DNA from: Candidatus Rokuibacteriota bacterium
Lineage (GTDB): Bacteria > Methylomirabilota > Methylomirabilia > Rokubacteriales > CSP1-6
NCBI GenBank assembly: GCA_003220495.1
Contig: QHSP01000027.1
Location: 1-64,000 of the forward strand
Direction of reading: 5' to 3'
DNA length: 64,000 bases
Under the pieces are notes generated by a model that was given only the letters and a program-made list of their open reading frames with translations, was not told the origin of the DNA and made no database searches. Positions 24,526 through 34,181 of this stretch are shown one piece after another (positions within the stretch are counted from its first letter, which is position 1; every line of letters begins with the position of its first letter). Both the position numbers and the translations under genes were made by a program.

Positions 24526-27500
24526 ATGCCCCAGATATCACGAAGGGACTTCGTCAAGCTCGGCGCCGTCGGTGCGGGCGCGCTGGGCACCACCCCCCTG
24601 GGCTTCGACCTCGCCGAGGCGGTCCAGGTCAAGCAGGACCTCCGGATCGAGGGCGCGAAGGAAGTGCACTCGCTGTGCCCGTACTGCGCGGTCGGGTGCT
24701 CGATCATCGCCTTCACCAAGGACGACGGCAAGGGCCACGCGAAGCTCCTGCAGATCGAGGGCGATCCCGATAGCCCGGTCAACGAGGGCCGGCTTTGCCC
24801 GAAGGGCGCCACGGCGATGCAGCTCGCCGTGTCGACCCGCCGGGTCGAGAAGCCCCTCTACCGCGCGCCCGGCAGCGACAAATGGCAGGAGATCTCCTGG
24901 GACGAGATGCTCGACAAGCTCGCCCAGCGCATCAAGGAGTCGCGCGACGCGACCTTCGTGACCCAGGATGCCAAGGGCAACACCGTCAACCGTTGCGAAG
25001 GCGTCGCGTTCGCCGGTGGCGCCACCTTCAGCAGTGAGGAAGGCTATTTCGCCGCCAAGCTCATGCGCACCCTGGGGGTGGTGCACCTAGAACAGCAGGC
25101 CCGAGTCTGACACGGCCCCACGGTCGTCAGTCTGGCGGCCACATTCGGAAGGGGCGCGATGACGAATCACTGGCGTGACATTCAGCACGCCGACGTGATC
25201 ATGATCAACGGTGCGAATCCGGCCGAGGCTCACCCGGTCGGGTTCCAGTGGTTCCTGAAGGCGAAGCTCGATCCGCGACGCGGGATCGGCCGCGGCGGCG
25301 GCGCCAAGATGATCCACATTGATCCGCGGTTCACCCGGACCTCGGCGGTGTCGGACGTGTATGCGCGGATTCGGACCGGCACGGACGTCGCCTTCTTCGG
25401 CGGCCTGATCAACTACGTGCTCGAAAAGAACCTGATCCACCACGAGTACGTCCGGAACTACACGAACGCCTCGTTCATCGTGAAGCAGGGGTTCGGCTTC
25501 AACGAGGGCCTGTTCAGCGGGTACGATCCGGCCAAGCGCCTCTACGACACCTCGACGTGGGCCTACGAGGGCGACGTGCCCGCCCAGGCGGCATTCGAGC
25601 GGGCCCAGAAGGAGATCGTCGCCGGTGGTCACGCGCCGGCGGGCGCGGGCGCCGGCGTGGCGCTCGCCAAGCGGGACATGCACCTCGAGCACCCGCGCTC
25701 GGTGTTCCAGCTCATGCGCAAGCACTACTCGCGGTTCACGCCCGCGATGGTCGCGTCGATCACCGGCATTCCCGAGGAGCAGTTCCTCGAGATCGCCAAG
25801 ATCGTCGGCGAGACCGGCCGGCCCGACAAGGTGATGACGATCGTTTACGCGGTCGGGCTGACGCAACACACGACCGGTGGCCAGCTCATTCGCTCGGCCG
25901 CGCTGCTCCAGCTCCTGCTCGGCAACATGGGGCGGCCGGGCGGCGGCATGAACGCCGAGCGCGGTCACGCCAACATCCAGGGCAATACCGACAACGCGAT
26001 CTCGTGGGAGATCTTGCCCGGCTACCTGCGCATCCCGGCGCCGGGCCAGAAGAACCTCGACGACTACGTCACCCAGAGCGCACCCAAGAAGTTCGACGCG
26101 AACTCGTGGAACTTCTTCGGCACGAACTATCGGAAGTTCATGGTCAGTCTCCTCAAGACCTGGTACGGCGACGCGGCGACGGACAAGAACGAGTACGCGT
26201 TCGACTTCGTCCCCAAGCCGGCCACGAACTCGTCGTGGATCTCGATCTACGACCAGGCGCTCAAGAAGAAGATGGAAGGCGTCATCCTGTCGGGTATGAC
26301 GGCGACCAGCATCGGTCCCGACGCCAACCAGGTGATGACGGCGCTCGGCAACCTCAAGTGGCTCGCGGTGATGGACCCGTTGCCGACGACCAGCTCGGAG
26401 TTCTGGCGCAGGCCGGGCGCGGATCCGAAGGCCATTCAGACCGAAGTCTTCATGGTTCCGAGCACGCACTGGATCGAGAAGGACGGCTCGTTCGTGAACA
26501 GCGGCCGGTGGATGCAGTGGAAGGAAGCCGCGATTCCGCCCGAGGGCGCCCGCCACGACCATTGGGTTCTGGCCGACGTGTTCCAGCGCGTGAAGAAGCT
26601 CTACGCGCAGCAGGGCGGCAAGTTCCCGACCCCGCTGATGGCGATGACCTTGAACTACAAGGACCCGGCGAAGCCGGAGCTCGACGAGCTCTGTCAGGAG
26701 ATCAACGGCTTCGATCTGACGACGGGCAAGCGGCTCGATAGCTTCGGGAAGCTGAAGGACGACGGCACCACCACCGCCGGCGACTGGATCTATACCGGCT
26801 CGTATCCCGAAGCCGGCAACCTGTCCAAGCGCCGCGCGGGCATCCAGGATCCGAAGAAGAACGACCCCACCGGCATGGGCTTCTATCACGGGTGGGCGTG
26901 GAGCTGGCCCCTCAACCGCCGCGTCATGTACAACCGAGCCTCCGCCGATCTCAAAGGCAAGCCGTGGGATCCGTCGCGTCCCGGCATTGAGTGGGACATG
27001 ACGGACAAGAAGTGGAAGGGCGACGTGCCCGACTATCCCCCCACGATGGACCCAAAGGATCCCAAGGCGTGGGGGCCGTTCATCATGAACGGCGAGGGGG
27101 TCGGCCGGCTCTTCTCGAGCTCCATGCTCGACGGACCGTTCCCCGAGCACTACGAGCCGGTCGAGTCGCCCGTGGAGAACCCGCTGCATCCCAAGCAGTC
27201 GGAGTCACCGGTCGTGTTTCTGTACGACAAGCAAGGCGGACGCGAGAACCGCTTCGGCACCGCCAAGGACTATCCGTACATCGCGACCAGCTACCGGCTG
27301 ACCGAGCACGAGCACTACGTCACGCAGCACGTGCCCGCTCTGGTCGGGCTGCAGCCGAAACCGTTCGTCGAGATCCCGGAAGAGGTGGCCAAGGAGAGGG
27401 GCATCAAGACCGGCGATCGCGTCCGCGTCAGCTCCAAGCGCGGCAAGCTCGAGGTGCTGGCGGTCGTGACCAAGCGTCTGGGCGGCCTCGAGGTGAACGG

Positions 27501-27681
27501 CAAGACGGTCTATCACATCGGGATCCCGATCCACTGGGGCTACGTCGGCATCGCCGCCGACCGAGACCCGACCAAGGGCGCCAACTGGCTCGCCAACGCG
27601 CTGACGCCGTTCGTGGGCGACGCCAACTCGCGGACGCCGGAGTTCAAGGCGTTCCTGGTGAACATCGAGAAGATCGGATGA
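24526..27681 (+). CDS. fdnG: Formate dehydrogenase catalytic subunit, selenocysteine-containing
   Basis: One gene of 1052 codons with an in-frame TGA (25108-25110) decoded as Sec195. The context QARV-U-HGPTV, followed by FGRGAMTNHW, is that of E. coli FdnG/FdoG. A SECIS hairpin follows at 25122-25140. The N-terminal SRRDFVKLGAVG is a twin-arginine signal, so the enzyme faces the periplasm. A [4Fe-4S] site is formed by C51, C54, C58 and C91, then molybdopterin-binding domains. The start has GGAGGG upstream. It oxidises formate to CO2 and feeds electrons to the ferredoxin-like subunit encoded downstream. It overlaps fdhE by ATGA. Without Sec decoding only a 194-aa fragment would form. Confidence 0.95.
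25108..25140 (+). promoter_or_regulatory. Selenocysteine codon and SECIS hairpin
   Basis: UGA at 25108-25110. Eleven nucleotides later comes a perfect 7-bp stem GGUCGUC (25122-25128), loop AGUCU (25129-25133) and GGCGGCC (25134-25140), with two G-U pairs. The spacing of about 11 nt and a GU-containing apical loop match what SelB needs in bacterial SECIS elements. The hairpin lies entirely in coding sequence. Confidence 0.88.
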
Positions 27682-28484
27682 ACGACGTCACCGTCGCATC
27701 GCTCGCCACGGAGGCCTGGGCCCGGCGCCGTCGCCGGGCTCGGCAGCTCGGCGAGCGCCATGCGTTCGCACGAGACCTGCTGCAGCTCTACCAGGCGCTA
27801 CTGGACGTTCAGGAGCCCGCGTTCCTGAGGGCCCGGGACGATCGACCCGAGCCGGCGAGCCTCGCCACTTATGCGGTGGACCGCGTCATGGGCGGAGTCG
27901 CCGAGGCGACGATCAGCGCGGGGCCCCCGTCGCTGGCGGCGGCCGTGCGCGACCGGCTTCGCGATGGTGAGCCGACCGCGTTCGTCACCCGCTGGCTTGC
28001 GGGGGAGCCGCAGGCGGCGGTCGACGAATATCTGGGGCGCGCCGCGGCCGCGCCCGTGCTCGAAGCGCTGGGGCCGGCGGCCGCGGGTGCCTGCTCGGGG
28101 CCGGCGGCCGACGGAGGCTGTCCCCGCTGCGGCGGCCTGCCGCAGCTCTCGTATCTGACCGAAGCGGGCGAATCCCTGGTCAGCGGACCGCGAATGCTCC
28201 TGTGCTGCCGCTGTGGCGATAGCTGGGTCCACCAGCGCATGACGTGCGCCGTGTGCGGCGAGCAATCCACGAGTAAGCTGCCGATCTTCGCCGACGCCGA
28301 GCGCTTCCCGCACCTGCGGGCCGACGCCTGCGAGACGTGTCGCCGTTACCTGATCACGATCGATCTCCGCAAGGACCCGAATGCGGTGCCGGTCGTCGAC
28401 GAGCTCGTGGCGCTCCCGCTCGACCTCTACGTCAAGGAGCGCGGCTTCACCAAGATCGTGCCCAATCTGATGGCGATCGGATAG
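27678..28484 (+). CDS. fdhE: Formate dehydrogenase accessory protein FdhE
   Basis: 268 aa, ATG 27678 overlapping the fdnG stop (ATGA). FdhE is a cytoplasmic factor needed to assemble active respiratory formate dehydrogenase. The rubredoxin-like metal site is visible as paired motifs CPRCGG, CCRCGDSW, CAVCG and CETCRRYL. The first about 110 residues are helical and less conserved, as usual. Its position between the catalytic and iron-sulfur subunit genes fits the assembly role. Confidence 0.93.
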   Translation: MNDVTVASLATEAWARRRRRARQLGERHAFARDLLQLYQALLDVQEPAFLRARDDRPEPASLATYAVDRVMGGVAEATISAGPPSLAAAVRDRLRDGEPTAFVTRWLAGEPQAAVDEYLGRAAAAPVLEALGPAAAGACSGPAADGGCPRCGGLPQLSYLTEAGESLVSGPRMLLCCRCGDSWVHQRMTCAVCGEQSTSKLPIFADAERFPHLRADACETCRRYLITIDLRKDPNAVPVVDELVALPLDLYVKERGFTKIVPNLMAIG

Positions 28485-28494
28485 GAGAACCACA

Positions 28495-29259
28495 ATGGCG
28501 CGAACGGTCGGCTTCTTCACCGACACGACGCTCTGTATCGGCTGCAAGGCCTGCGAGGTGGCGTGCAAGGAGTGGAACCAGCTCCCCGGCCACGCGCCCC
28601 AGTTCGGCGACGGCTACGACAACACCTCGCAGCTCGACGAGCAGAACTGGCGCCACGTCCAGTTCCACGAGCGGACCACCGCCAAGGGCGGCGTCGCCTG
28701 GAACATGATGAGCGACGTCTGCAAGCACTGCGCGCTGGCGAGCTGCATGGAGGTGTGCCCGACCAACGCCATCATCCGGACGGAGTTCGACACCGTCTAC
28801 ATCCAGCCGAGCGTCTGCAACGGCTGCCGCGACTGCATCGCGGCCTGTCCGTATCACGTCATCGGCTTCGACGAGGCGAGCGGCCTGGCCCGCAAGTGCA
28901 CGTTCTGCTACGACCGGTTGCAGGCCAACCTGACGCCCGCTTGCGCCAAGGCGTGCCCAACCGAGTCCATCAAGTTCGGTGACCTGGACACGATGCGCGA
29001 GGTCGCCGGCGCCCGCCTGAACCAGCTGCGCGGGCAGGGGATGTCGGAGGCACGCCTGTACGGCGACAAGGAATATGGCGGCTTGCACGCGCTGTTCTTG
29101 CTGACCGACAAGCCGGAGATCTACGGGCTGCCCCCGACCGAGAGCGCCGTGCTGCCGAGCCGGAACAACGTTCGCGGCTACCTCGGGACGCTGGTCACGG
29201 CCGCGCTGGGCGTCGCCGGCGCCGTCTTCGCGTTCCGCGAGCGGGGCGGGAAGGAGTAG
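28495..29259 (+). CDS. fdnH: Formate dehydrogenase iron-sulfur subunit
   Basis: 254 aa with four [4Fe-4S] ferredoxin motifs: CIGCKACEVACK, CKHCALASCMEVCP, CNGCRDCIAACPY and CTFCYDRL with ACAKACP. A single C-terminal membrane helix (about 228-246) anchors it, as in FdnH. AGGAGAACCACA precedes the ATG. It passes electrons from the Sec subunit to the NrfD-type membrane subunit encoded 4 nt downstream. Confidence 0.95.
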   Translation: MARTVGFFTDTTLCIGCKACEVACKEWNQLPGHAPQFGDGYDNTSQLDEQNWRHVQFHERTTAKGGVAWNMMSDVCKHCALASCMEVCPTNAIIRTEFDTVYIQPSVCNGCRDCIAACPYHVIGFDEASGLARKCTFCYDRLQANLTPACAKACPTESIKFGDLDTMREVAGARLNQLRGQGMSEARLYGDKEYGGLHALFLLTDKPEIYGLPPTESAVLPSRNNVRGYLGTLVTAALGVAGAVFAFRERGGKE

Positions 29260-29263
29260 CGCG

Positions 29264-30127
29264 ATGGTGGAGCACTTCGTCACCCCGCCGCAGTGGGAGT
29301 GGTACATCGTCTGGTATTTCTTCCTCGGAGGCATCGCGGGCGGCGTCTACGCGCTCGGCGCGATCCTGCGCCTCTTGGGCGACGACCGTGACGCGCCGGT
29401 CGCGCGGCTGGCCTTCCTGCTGAGCCTGCCGGTCCTGGCGGTCTGCCCGATCCTGTTGACGCTCGATCTGGGGCGGCCGCTCAGGTTCTGGCACATGATG
29501 ATCGACAGCCGCACCTTCGGCCTGAACTTCAAGTACTGGTCGCCGATGTCCGTCGGTGTCTGGGTGCTCTTGATCTTCAGCGTGTTCGCGTTCGTCTCCT
29601 TCCTCGAAGCGCTGGCGAGCCTGCGGGGCTCGCGGGCTCCGTTCCTGGCCGGCGGTCTCGGCCGCGTGTTCGTGATCGTCGGCGCCGTCTTCGGGCTGTT
29701 CCTGGCGGGCTACACCGGCATCTTGTTATCCGTCAGCAACCAGCCGATCTGGAGTGACACGTGGGCGCTCGGCGCGTTGTTCCTGGCATCGGGTCTCAGC
29801 GTGGCGGCCGCCACCTTGAGCCTCGTGACGCGTCTCGGGCGCCACGAGCAGAGTGCCGAAGCGAAGCTCACGCGGGCGGATCGCTACTTCACGATTCTGG
29901 AGCTGGTTCTCCTCGTCGTGTTCTTCCTGAGCCTGGGCGCGGTGGGCTCGCGGTTTCTCGCGCCCCGCTGGATGGCCCTCTGGGTGGTCGTGCTGATCGG
30001 CACGCTCGTGCCGCTCGCGCTCCATTTCTCGACTGAACGCCGCGTGCCCGCCATGTTCGCGGCCGTCCTGACCCTCGTGGGCGGGCTGGCCCTGCGGATC
30101 GTCGTGGTCTTCGGCGCGCAGATGTAA
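29264..30127 (+). CDS. nrfD: NrfD/PsrC-type membrane subunit (quinone-reactive)
   Basis: 287 aa integral membrane protein with about eight predicted helices. The N-terminal segment WEWYIVWYFFLGGIAGGVYA and the LDLGRPLRFWHM motif are typical of the NrfD/PsrC family. It replaces the cytochrome b subunit FdnI of the enterobacterial complex. Members exchange electrons with the quinone pool without heme. It closes the structural part of the formate dehydrogenase operon. Confidence 0.92.
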   Translation: MVEHFVTPPQWEWYIVWYFFLGGIAGGVYALGAILRLLGDDRDAPVARLAFLLSLPVLAVCPILLTLDLGRPLRFWHMMIDSRTFGLNFKYWSPMSVGVWVLLIFSVFAFVSFLEALASLRGSRAPFLAGGLGRVFVIVGAVFGLFLAGYTGILLSVSNQPIWSDTWALGALFLASGLSVAAATLSLVTRLGRHEQSAEAKLTRADRYFTILELVLLVVFFLSLGAVGSRFLAPRWMALWVVVLIGTLVPLALHFSTERRVPAMFAAVLTLVGGLALRIVVVFGAQM

Positions 30128-30159
30128 AGGGTGCTGAGTCCCCTGTCGCAGGTGTCCTC

Positions 30160-30825
30160 ATGCTGAAGATCGGAGTGCGGCTCCCCCGGCAGTTCGAGGA
30201 CTCCGGGGACTATCTGGCCGACGCGAGAGCGATAGAGTCGGCCGGCGCCGACTCGTTGTGGCTCGACGCCGAGGGCTACGATCCCTGGCTGCTCCTCGCG
30301 GGCATGGCCACCATCACCGGCCGCATTCGTCTCGTCGTGCCCGTCTCGAGCGCCGAGGCTCTCGCGCCCCAGGCGCTCGGCGCCAGGGTCGCGACCCTGA
30401 GCCGTCTCTCGCGTGGGCGCACGGCGCTCGCCGTGACCGGGCTCGCCGAGGGCTCGGCCGGCGTCGACGCGGTCATCGAGCTGGCGCGGCGCGCGCAATG
30501 CTGCGTGATCCTCGAGACCGCGAGCGATCGTCGCGCGGGGCTGGCCGACGGCGTGGTCGGCTTCAGCGAGTCGCCGGAGCAGTTCCGCGCCGCCGTCGAG
30601 CCGGTTACCCGATTGCGCCAGCGCGAAAAGCTCACCGGCTCGTTCGAGCTGTGGGCCACGATCAAGATGCCAGACGACCGCGAGACCTGGCGGCGACTGC
30701 GCCAGGCGTACGAGGAGGCGGGCGCCACCGGTATCATCGTTCCCTCCGATCCACGCCTGCTCGATCTGCTGCGGAACGGCGACGAGGAGGAAGATCGATC
30801 CGACCTCGGCCTGGCGCAGGGCTAG
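30160..30825 (+). CDS. Short LLM-type (luciferase-like) protein
   Basis: 221 aa, about two-thirds of a normal LLM protein. The N-terminus MLKIGVRLPRQFEDSGDYL and the segment GADSLWLDAEGYDPWLLLAGMA match the barrel's first strands. The central and C-terminal barrel is shortened yet open, and ends in an acidic tail (GDEEEDRSDLG). It lies 32 nt after nrfD and may be in the fdh transcript. Cofactor binding is uncertain because phosphate-binding segments are missing or altered. The function is unknown. Confidence 0.75.
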   Translation: MLKIGVRLPRQFEDSGDYLADARAIESAGADSLWLDAEGYDPWLLLAGMATITGRIRLVVPVSSAEALAPQALGARVATLSRLSRGRTALAVTGLAEGSAGVDAVIELARRAQCCVILETASDRRAGLADGVVGFSESPEQFRAAVEPVTRLRQREKLTGSFELWATIKMPDDRETWRRLRQAYEEAGATGIIVPSDPRLLDLLRNGDEEEDRSDLGLAQG

Positions 30826-30831
30826 CCTGGG

Positions 30832-32181
30832 TCAGACGCCGACCAGGATCCGGGCGAGACCGCTCATGTCGGTCGCGTGCTCGAGTCCGGCGACCGCGCC
30901 GACGATCCCCTCGACCTGCCGCGCGTCGAGGATCGAGGCGGTGTAGCGCCGAAACTTCTCGCCGGCCTCCTCCCACGTGAAGGGATTCGCCGGCGAGCCC
31001 TTGTGGGGGCGCGTCGGCAACGTGTGGCGCTGCCCCCCGCACTCGATGACGATCTCCGCCGGCCAGAATCCGGGCGAGTCGTGCGCGGCCGCGTGCTCGG
31101 CAACCAGCTCGATGCGGCGCGCCAGGTCGCGGACGATCGGATCATTGACGGCGCTGAGGTCGTAGACCAGCGGATTGGACATGTCGCGCGTCAGCGCAAC
31201 GGCCGTGGTGAAGGGGAGGCTGTACTGGCCACCCAGCACGTCTCCGGGCTCGCGCGCCGCGTGCCGCTCTTCCATGATTCGCTCCGCCCCGCGGACCACG
31301 ACGCGCGTGATCGCTCGGGGGTCGAGCGGATGCTCGCGCTTGAGCTCCTGGATCGCCTGGACGACCGCCTGCTGCGTGACGTGGGTCGCGTACGACTTGA
31401 GCGACGGCGGCTCGATGGCCCACTCCGTCCCGAGGCCGCCCACGAGCTTCTCCATCCTGGGCGGGGTCGAGAACGCGTTGAAATAGCCGTAGCGGCCCTC
31501 GAGGACCGTCGCGGGCCCGCGCACGCCTTGACGGGCGAGGAGCGCGCTCTCGAGCCCGAGCTGGGCAGCGCGGCCGAGGTGCAGGCGCTTGGTGTCCCCG
31601 CCGCTCCACGCGAACTCGAGGAGCCCCGCGCACGACGAGCCCGCGATGCCGAGCGCGTCGGTCAGCCGCGCCTCGTCGAATCCGTAGAGCTTGCCCACGG
31701 CCGCGGCCGCGCCGAACGGCCCCTGCGTGCCGGGATTGTGAAAGCCGCGCACGGTCTCGAGGCCGACGGCCGTGCGCGCGATGCGCGCCGAGACCTCGAA
31801 GCCGAGGGCCAGCGCGGTGAGAAACGCGACGCCGTCGAGCCGCCGGCACTCGCACACCGCGAGCGCCGCCGGCAGCACGGTGCCGCTCGCGTGCGAGCCG
31901 GTCAGCGGCTCGCACTCGAACGCGCCGATGAGCACGCCGTTGGCGCAGGCCGCGCGCGAGACGTCCGTGCGCCAGCCCTGGTGGATGACCGACGCCTCCG
32001 GGGCACCGCCGAGCGCCTTGACCACCGCCACGATGCGCTGAGCCCACGGCTGCCGGGTGCCGACGAGCGCGGCGCCGACCGTGTCGAGCACGGTAATCTT
32101 GAGGTTCTCGACGAGTCGGCGAGGCAGGTCGGTAAACGTGGTCTCGGCGACGAAGCGGGCGAGCGTCCGTGTCTCGTTCAT
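30832..32181 (-). CDS. MmgE/PrpD family protein
   Basis: 449 aa, full length for the 2-methylcitrate dehydratase-like family. The N-terminus ARFVAETTFTDLPRRLVENLKI is typical, with GVLIGAFECEPLTGSHASGTVLPAALA and the FHNPGTQGPFGAAAAVGKLYG segment in the helical domain. No methylcitrate synthase or isocitrate-lyase gene is nearby, so a methylcitrate role is not supported. It is divergent from an amidase gene across about 70 bp. Confidence 0.9.
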   Translation of the reverse strand: MNETRTLARFVAETTFTDLPRRLVENLKITVLDTVGAALVGTRQPWAQRIVAVVKALGGAPEASVIHQGWRTDVSRAACANGVLIGAFECEPLTGSHASGTVLPAALAVCECRRLDGVAFLTALALGFEVSARIARTAVGLETVRGFHNPGTQGPFGAAAAVGKLYGFDEARLTDALGIAGSSCAGLLEFAWSGGDTKRLHLGRAAQLGLESALLARQGVRGPATVLEGRYGYFNAFSTPPRMEKLVGGLGTEWAIEPPSLKSYATHVTQQAVVQAIQELKREHPLDPRAITRVVVRGAERIMEERHAAREPGDVLGGQYSLPFTTAVALTRDMSNPLVYDLSAVNDPIVRDLARRIELVAEHAAAHDSPGFWPAEIVIECGGQRHTLPTRPHKGSPANPFTWEEAGEKFRRYTASILDARQVEGIVGAVAGLEHATDMSGLARILVGV

Positions 32182-32250
32182 GCGTAGATGATGCTAAGCT
32201 GCCTCCCCGGCGCGCAAGACCGAAAGGGTCTGCGAGCCCGAAAGGCACCC

Positions 32251-33666
32251 ATGAGCACCGATCTCTGCTTCTCCACCGCGGTGGAGCTGGCGCGGCGAAT
32301 CCGCACGCGCGAGGTTTCCGTCACCGAAGTCGTCCAGGCTCACCTGGCGCAGATCGAGCGGGTCAACCCGAAGGTGAACGCGGTCGTCACCCTCACCGCC
32401 GACCGCGCCCTCGCCGAGGCGCGCGAGAAGGACGCGGCGCTCGCGCGCGGAGAGGCCGCGGGCCCGCTCTTCGGGCTGCCAGTTGCGCACAAGGACCTCG
32501 TGCCCACGCGCGGTATCCGCACGACCTACGGGTCGCCGATCTACCGCGACAACGTCCCCGAGCAGGATGCGCTCCTGGTCGAGCGCCTGCGGGCCGGCGG
32601 CGCGATCACCTTCGGGAAGACGAACACACCCGAGTTCGGTGCGGGCTCGCAGACGTTCAACGAGGTCTTCGGCCGCACGCTCAACCCCTACGACCTGACG
32701 AAGACGTGCGGCGGCTCGAGCGGAGGCGCCGCCGTGGCGCTGGCGTGCGGGATGGTGCCGATCGCCGACGGCAGCGACACCGGCGGCTCGCTGCGCAATC
32801 CGGCGAGCTTTTGCAACGTGGTCGGCCTGCGCGGCGCGGTCGGCCGCGTGCCGCCCTGGCCGACGGACGCGCCGTGGGGGACCTTGCACGTCCCCGGACC
32901 GATGGCCCGCACGGTGTCGGACGTGGCGCTGATGCTGAGCGTGATGGCCGGACCCGACCCCCGCTCGCCGGTCGCGATCGCCCAGTCCGGTGACTGTTTC
33001 CGGGGCGAGCTCGGCCGCGACTTCAAGGGCGTGCGCATCGGCTGGAGCCGCGACCTCGGAGGGCTGCCGGTCGACCGTCGCGTCACGAAAGTGCTCGACG
33101 CGCACCGCGGGACGTTCGCGGCGCTCGGCTGCCGGGTCGAAGACGGGGAGCCTGACTTCGCCGATGCCCGGCAGGTCTTCCAGGTGCAGCGCGCGTTGAG
33201 CTTCGCGGCCCGGTACGGACCGCTCCTCGCCCGGCATCGCCACCAGATGAAGGACACGGTCATCTGGAACACCGAGGAGGGGCTGAAGCTTACCGCGCGT
33301 GAGATCGGCGAGGCCGAGGTGCAGCGCGCGCGGCTCTACCATCGCGTGCGCGAGTTCATGGAGCGCCACGAGTTCCTGCTGATCCCGGCCGCTCAGGTGC
33401 CGCCCTTCGACGTCACCACGCCCTATCCCACCGAGATCAACGGCGCTCAGCTGCCGACGTACATCGACTGGATGCGCGTCTGCTCGGACATCACGGTGAC
33501 GGGACTACCGGCCATCTCGGTCCCGGCGGGCTTCACCGAGGACGGTTTGCCGGTTGGGCTACAGATCGTCGGGCGTCACCAGGACGAGTGGGGTGTGCTC
33601 CAGATCGCGCACGCGTTCGAGGAGGCCACCGGATTCCACCGGCGGCGGCCCACGGTCGCCGGCTGA
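32251..33666 (+). CDS. Amidase (amidase-signature family)
   Basis: 471 aa from ATG 32251 (GAAAGG upstream; an earlier in-frame start has no support). The Ser-cisSer-Lys triad is visible: Lys in PVAHKDLVPTRG, the cis-Ser in CGGSSGGAAVAL, and the nucleophile Ser in DTGGSLRNPAS. The family hydrolyses diverse amides, and the substrate is unknown. It is divergent from the PrpD-family gene and convergent with the phasin-like gene, separated by a strong hairpin. Confidence 0.93.
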   Translation: MSTDLCFSTAVELARRIRTREVSVTEVVQAHLAQIERVNPKVNAVVTLTADRALAEAREKDAALARGEAAGPLFGLPVAHKDLVPTRGIRTTYGSPIYRDNVPEQDALLVERLRAGGAITFGKTNTPEFGAGSQTFNEVFGRTLNPYDLTKTCGGSSGGAAVALACGMVPIADGSDTGGSLRNPASFCNVVGLRGAVGRVPPWPTDAPWGTLHVPGPMARTVSDVALMLSVMAGPDPRSPVAIAQSGDCFRGELGRDFKGVRIGWSRDLGGLPVDRRVTKVLDAHRGTFAALGCRVEDGEPDFADARQVFQVQRALSFAARYGPLLARHRHQMKDTVIWNTEEGLKLTAREIGEAEVQRARLYHRVREFMERHEFLLIPAAQVPPFDVTTPYPTEINGAQLPTYIDWMRVCSDITVTGLPAISVPAGFTEDGLPVGLQIVGRHQDEWGVLQIAHAFEEATGFHRRRPTVAG

Positions 33667-33683
33667 GCCGAGGACGACAGCCG

Positions 33684-33708
33684 GGGCCCGGCCGGCGAGG
33701 CCGGGCCC
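33684..33708. terminator. Bidirectional hairpin between amidase and phasin-like gene
   Basis: Perfect 10-bp stem GGGCCCGGCC, loop GGCGA, then GGCCGGGCCC, 17 nt after the amidase stop and 9 nt from the convergent gene's stop. There is no T-run on either side. Its position between two convergent stops supports a shared terminator. Confidence 0.55.
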
Positions 33709-33717
33709 GCAAGCTGA

Positions 33718-34167
33718 TTACCGCCGTGTGCTCTCACGCGTGCCGGAGTTGCCGTCCACCGTTTCGCGGATGCGCCGTCCGGCATCATTCGCCGCCGTCT
33801 GCAGGCGGTCGGCCGCCTGCGTGACGAGCCGGGCGCTCATTCCCATGAAGGTGAGCGTGCGCTGAGCGGAGTCGAGGGTCTCCAGGAACCCTCTGTGGTA
33901 GAGGTGCATCGGATCCGTCAGCATGTCGGGCCACACCGACAGCCGCCGCAGCACCGTCGCCTGCGACTCGTGCAGCGCGTCGAGCGCGACGGCCTGGAGC
34001 TCGGCCGCGAGCCGCGCGTTTTCCTTGGCGGCAACGATCGCGAGGTCCGTCAGCGGGCCGATCACCCCCTGGGTGACGCCGATCGAGAACGCGGCGGCGT
34101 CACCGTTCGGTTTCGCGGTGGTCTGTTCGAAGGCCCGGGACGTTCGTTCCTGGGTCGCGGTCTCCAC
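33718..34167 (-). CDS. Phasin-like protein
   Basis: 149 aa from GTG 34167, with AAGGAGG 7 nt upstream; longer readings are not supported. It is almost entirely amphipathic helix, rich in Ala, Leu, Gln and Arg, with segments AAELQAVALDALHESQATVLR and FLETLDSAQRTLTFMGMSAR. This pattern fits phasins, which coat polyhydroxyalkanoate granules, but no PHA synthase is in the window. It lies 46 nt downstream of a 102-aa gene behind a sigma-54 promoter and may share its transcript. Confidence 0.6.
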   Translation of the reverse strand: METATQERTSRAFEQTTAKPNGDAAAFSIGVTQGVIGPLTDLAIVAAKENARLAAELQAVALDALHESQATVLRRLSVWPDMLTDPMHLYHRGFLETLDSAQRTLTFMGMSARLVTQAADRLQTAANDAGRRIRETVDGNSGTRESTRR

Positions 34168-34181
34168 GAGAATCCTCCTTG

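Noticed and set aside
25111-27681. Second half of formate dehydrogenase as a separate gene starting at ATG 25159
   Set aside because: Residues before that ATG (HGPTVVSLAATFGRG) are conserved in FdnG, and the TGA has a SECIS hairpin, so it is one Sec-containing gene, not a frameshift or two genes.
30832-32181. 2-methylcitrate dehydratase (prpD) of a propionate pathway
   Set aside because: Family membership is clear, but no prpB or prpC neighbours exist and the family is functionally broad.
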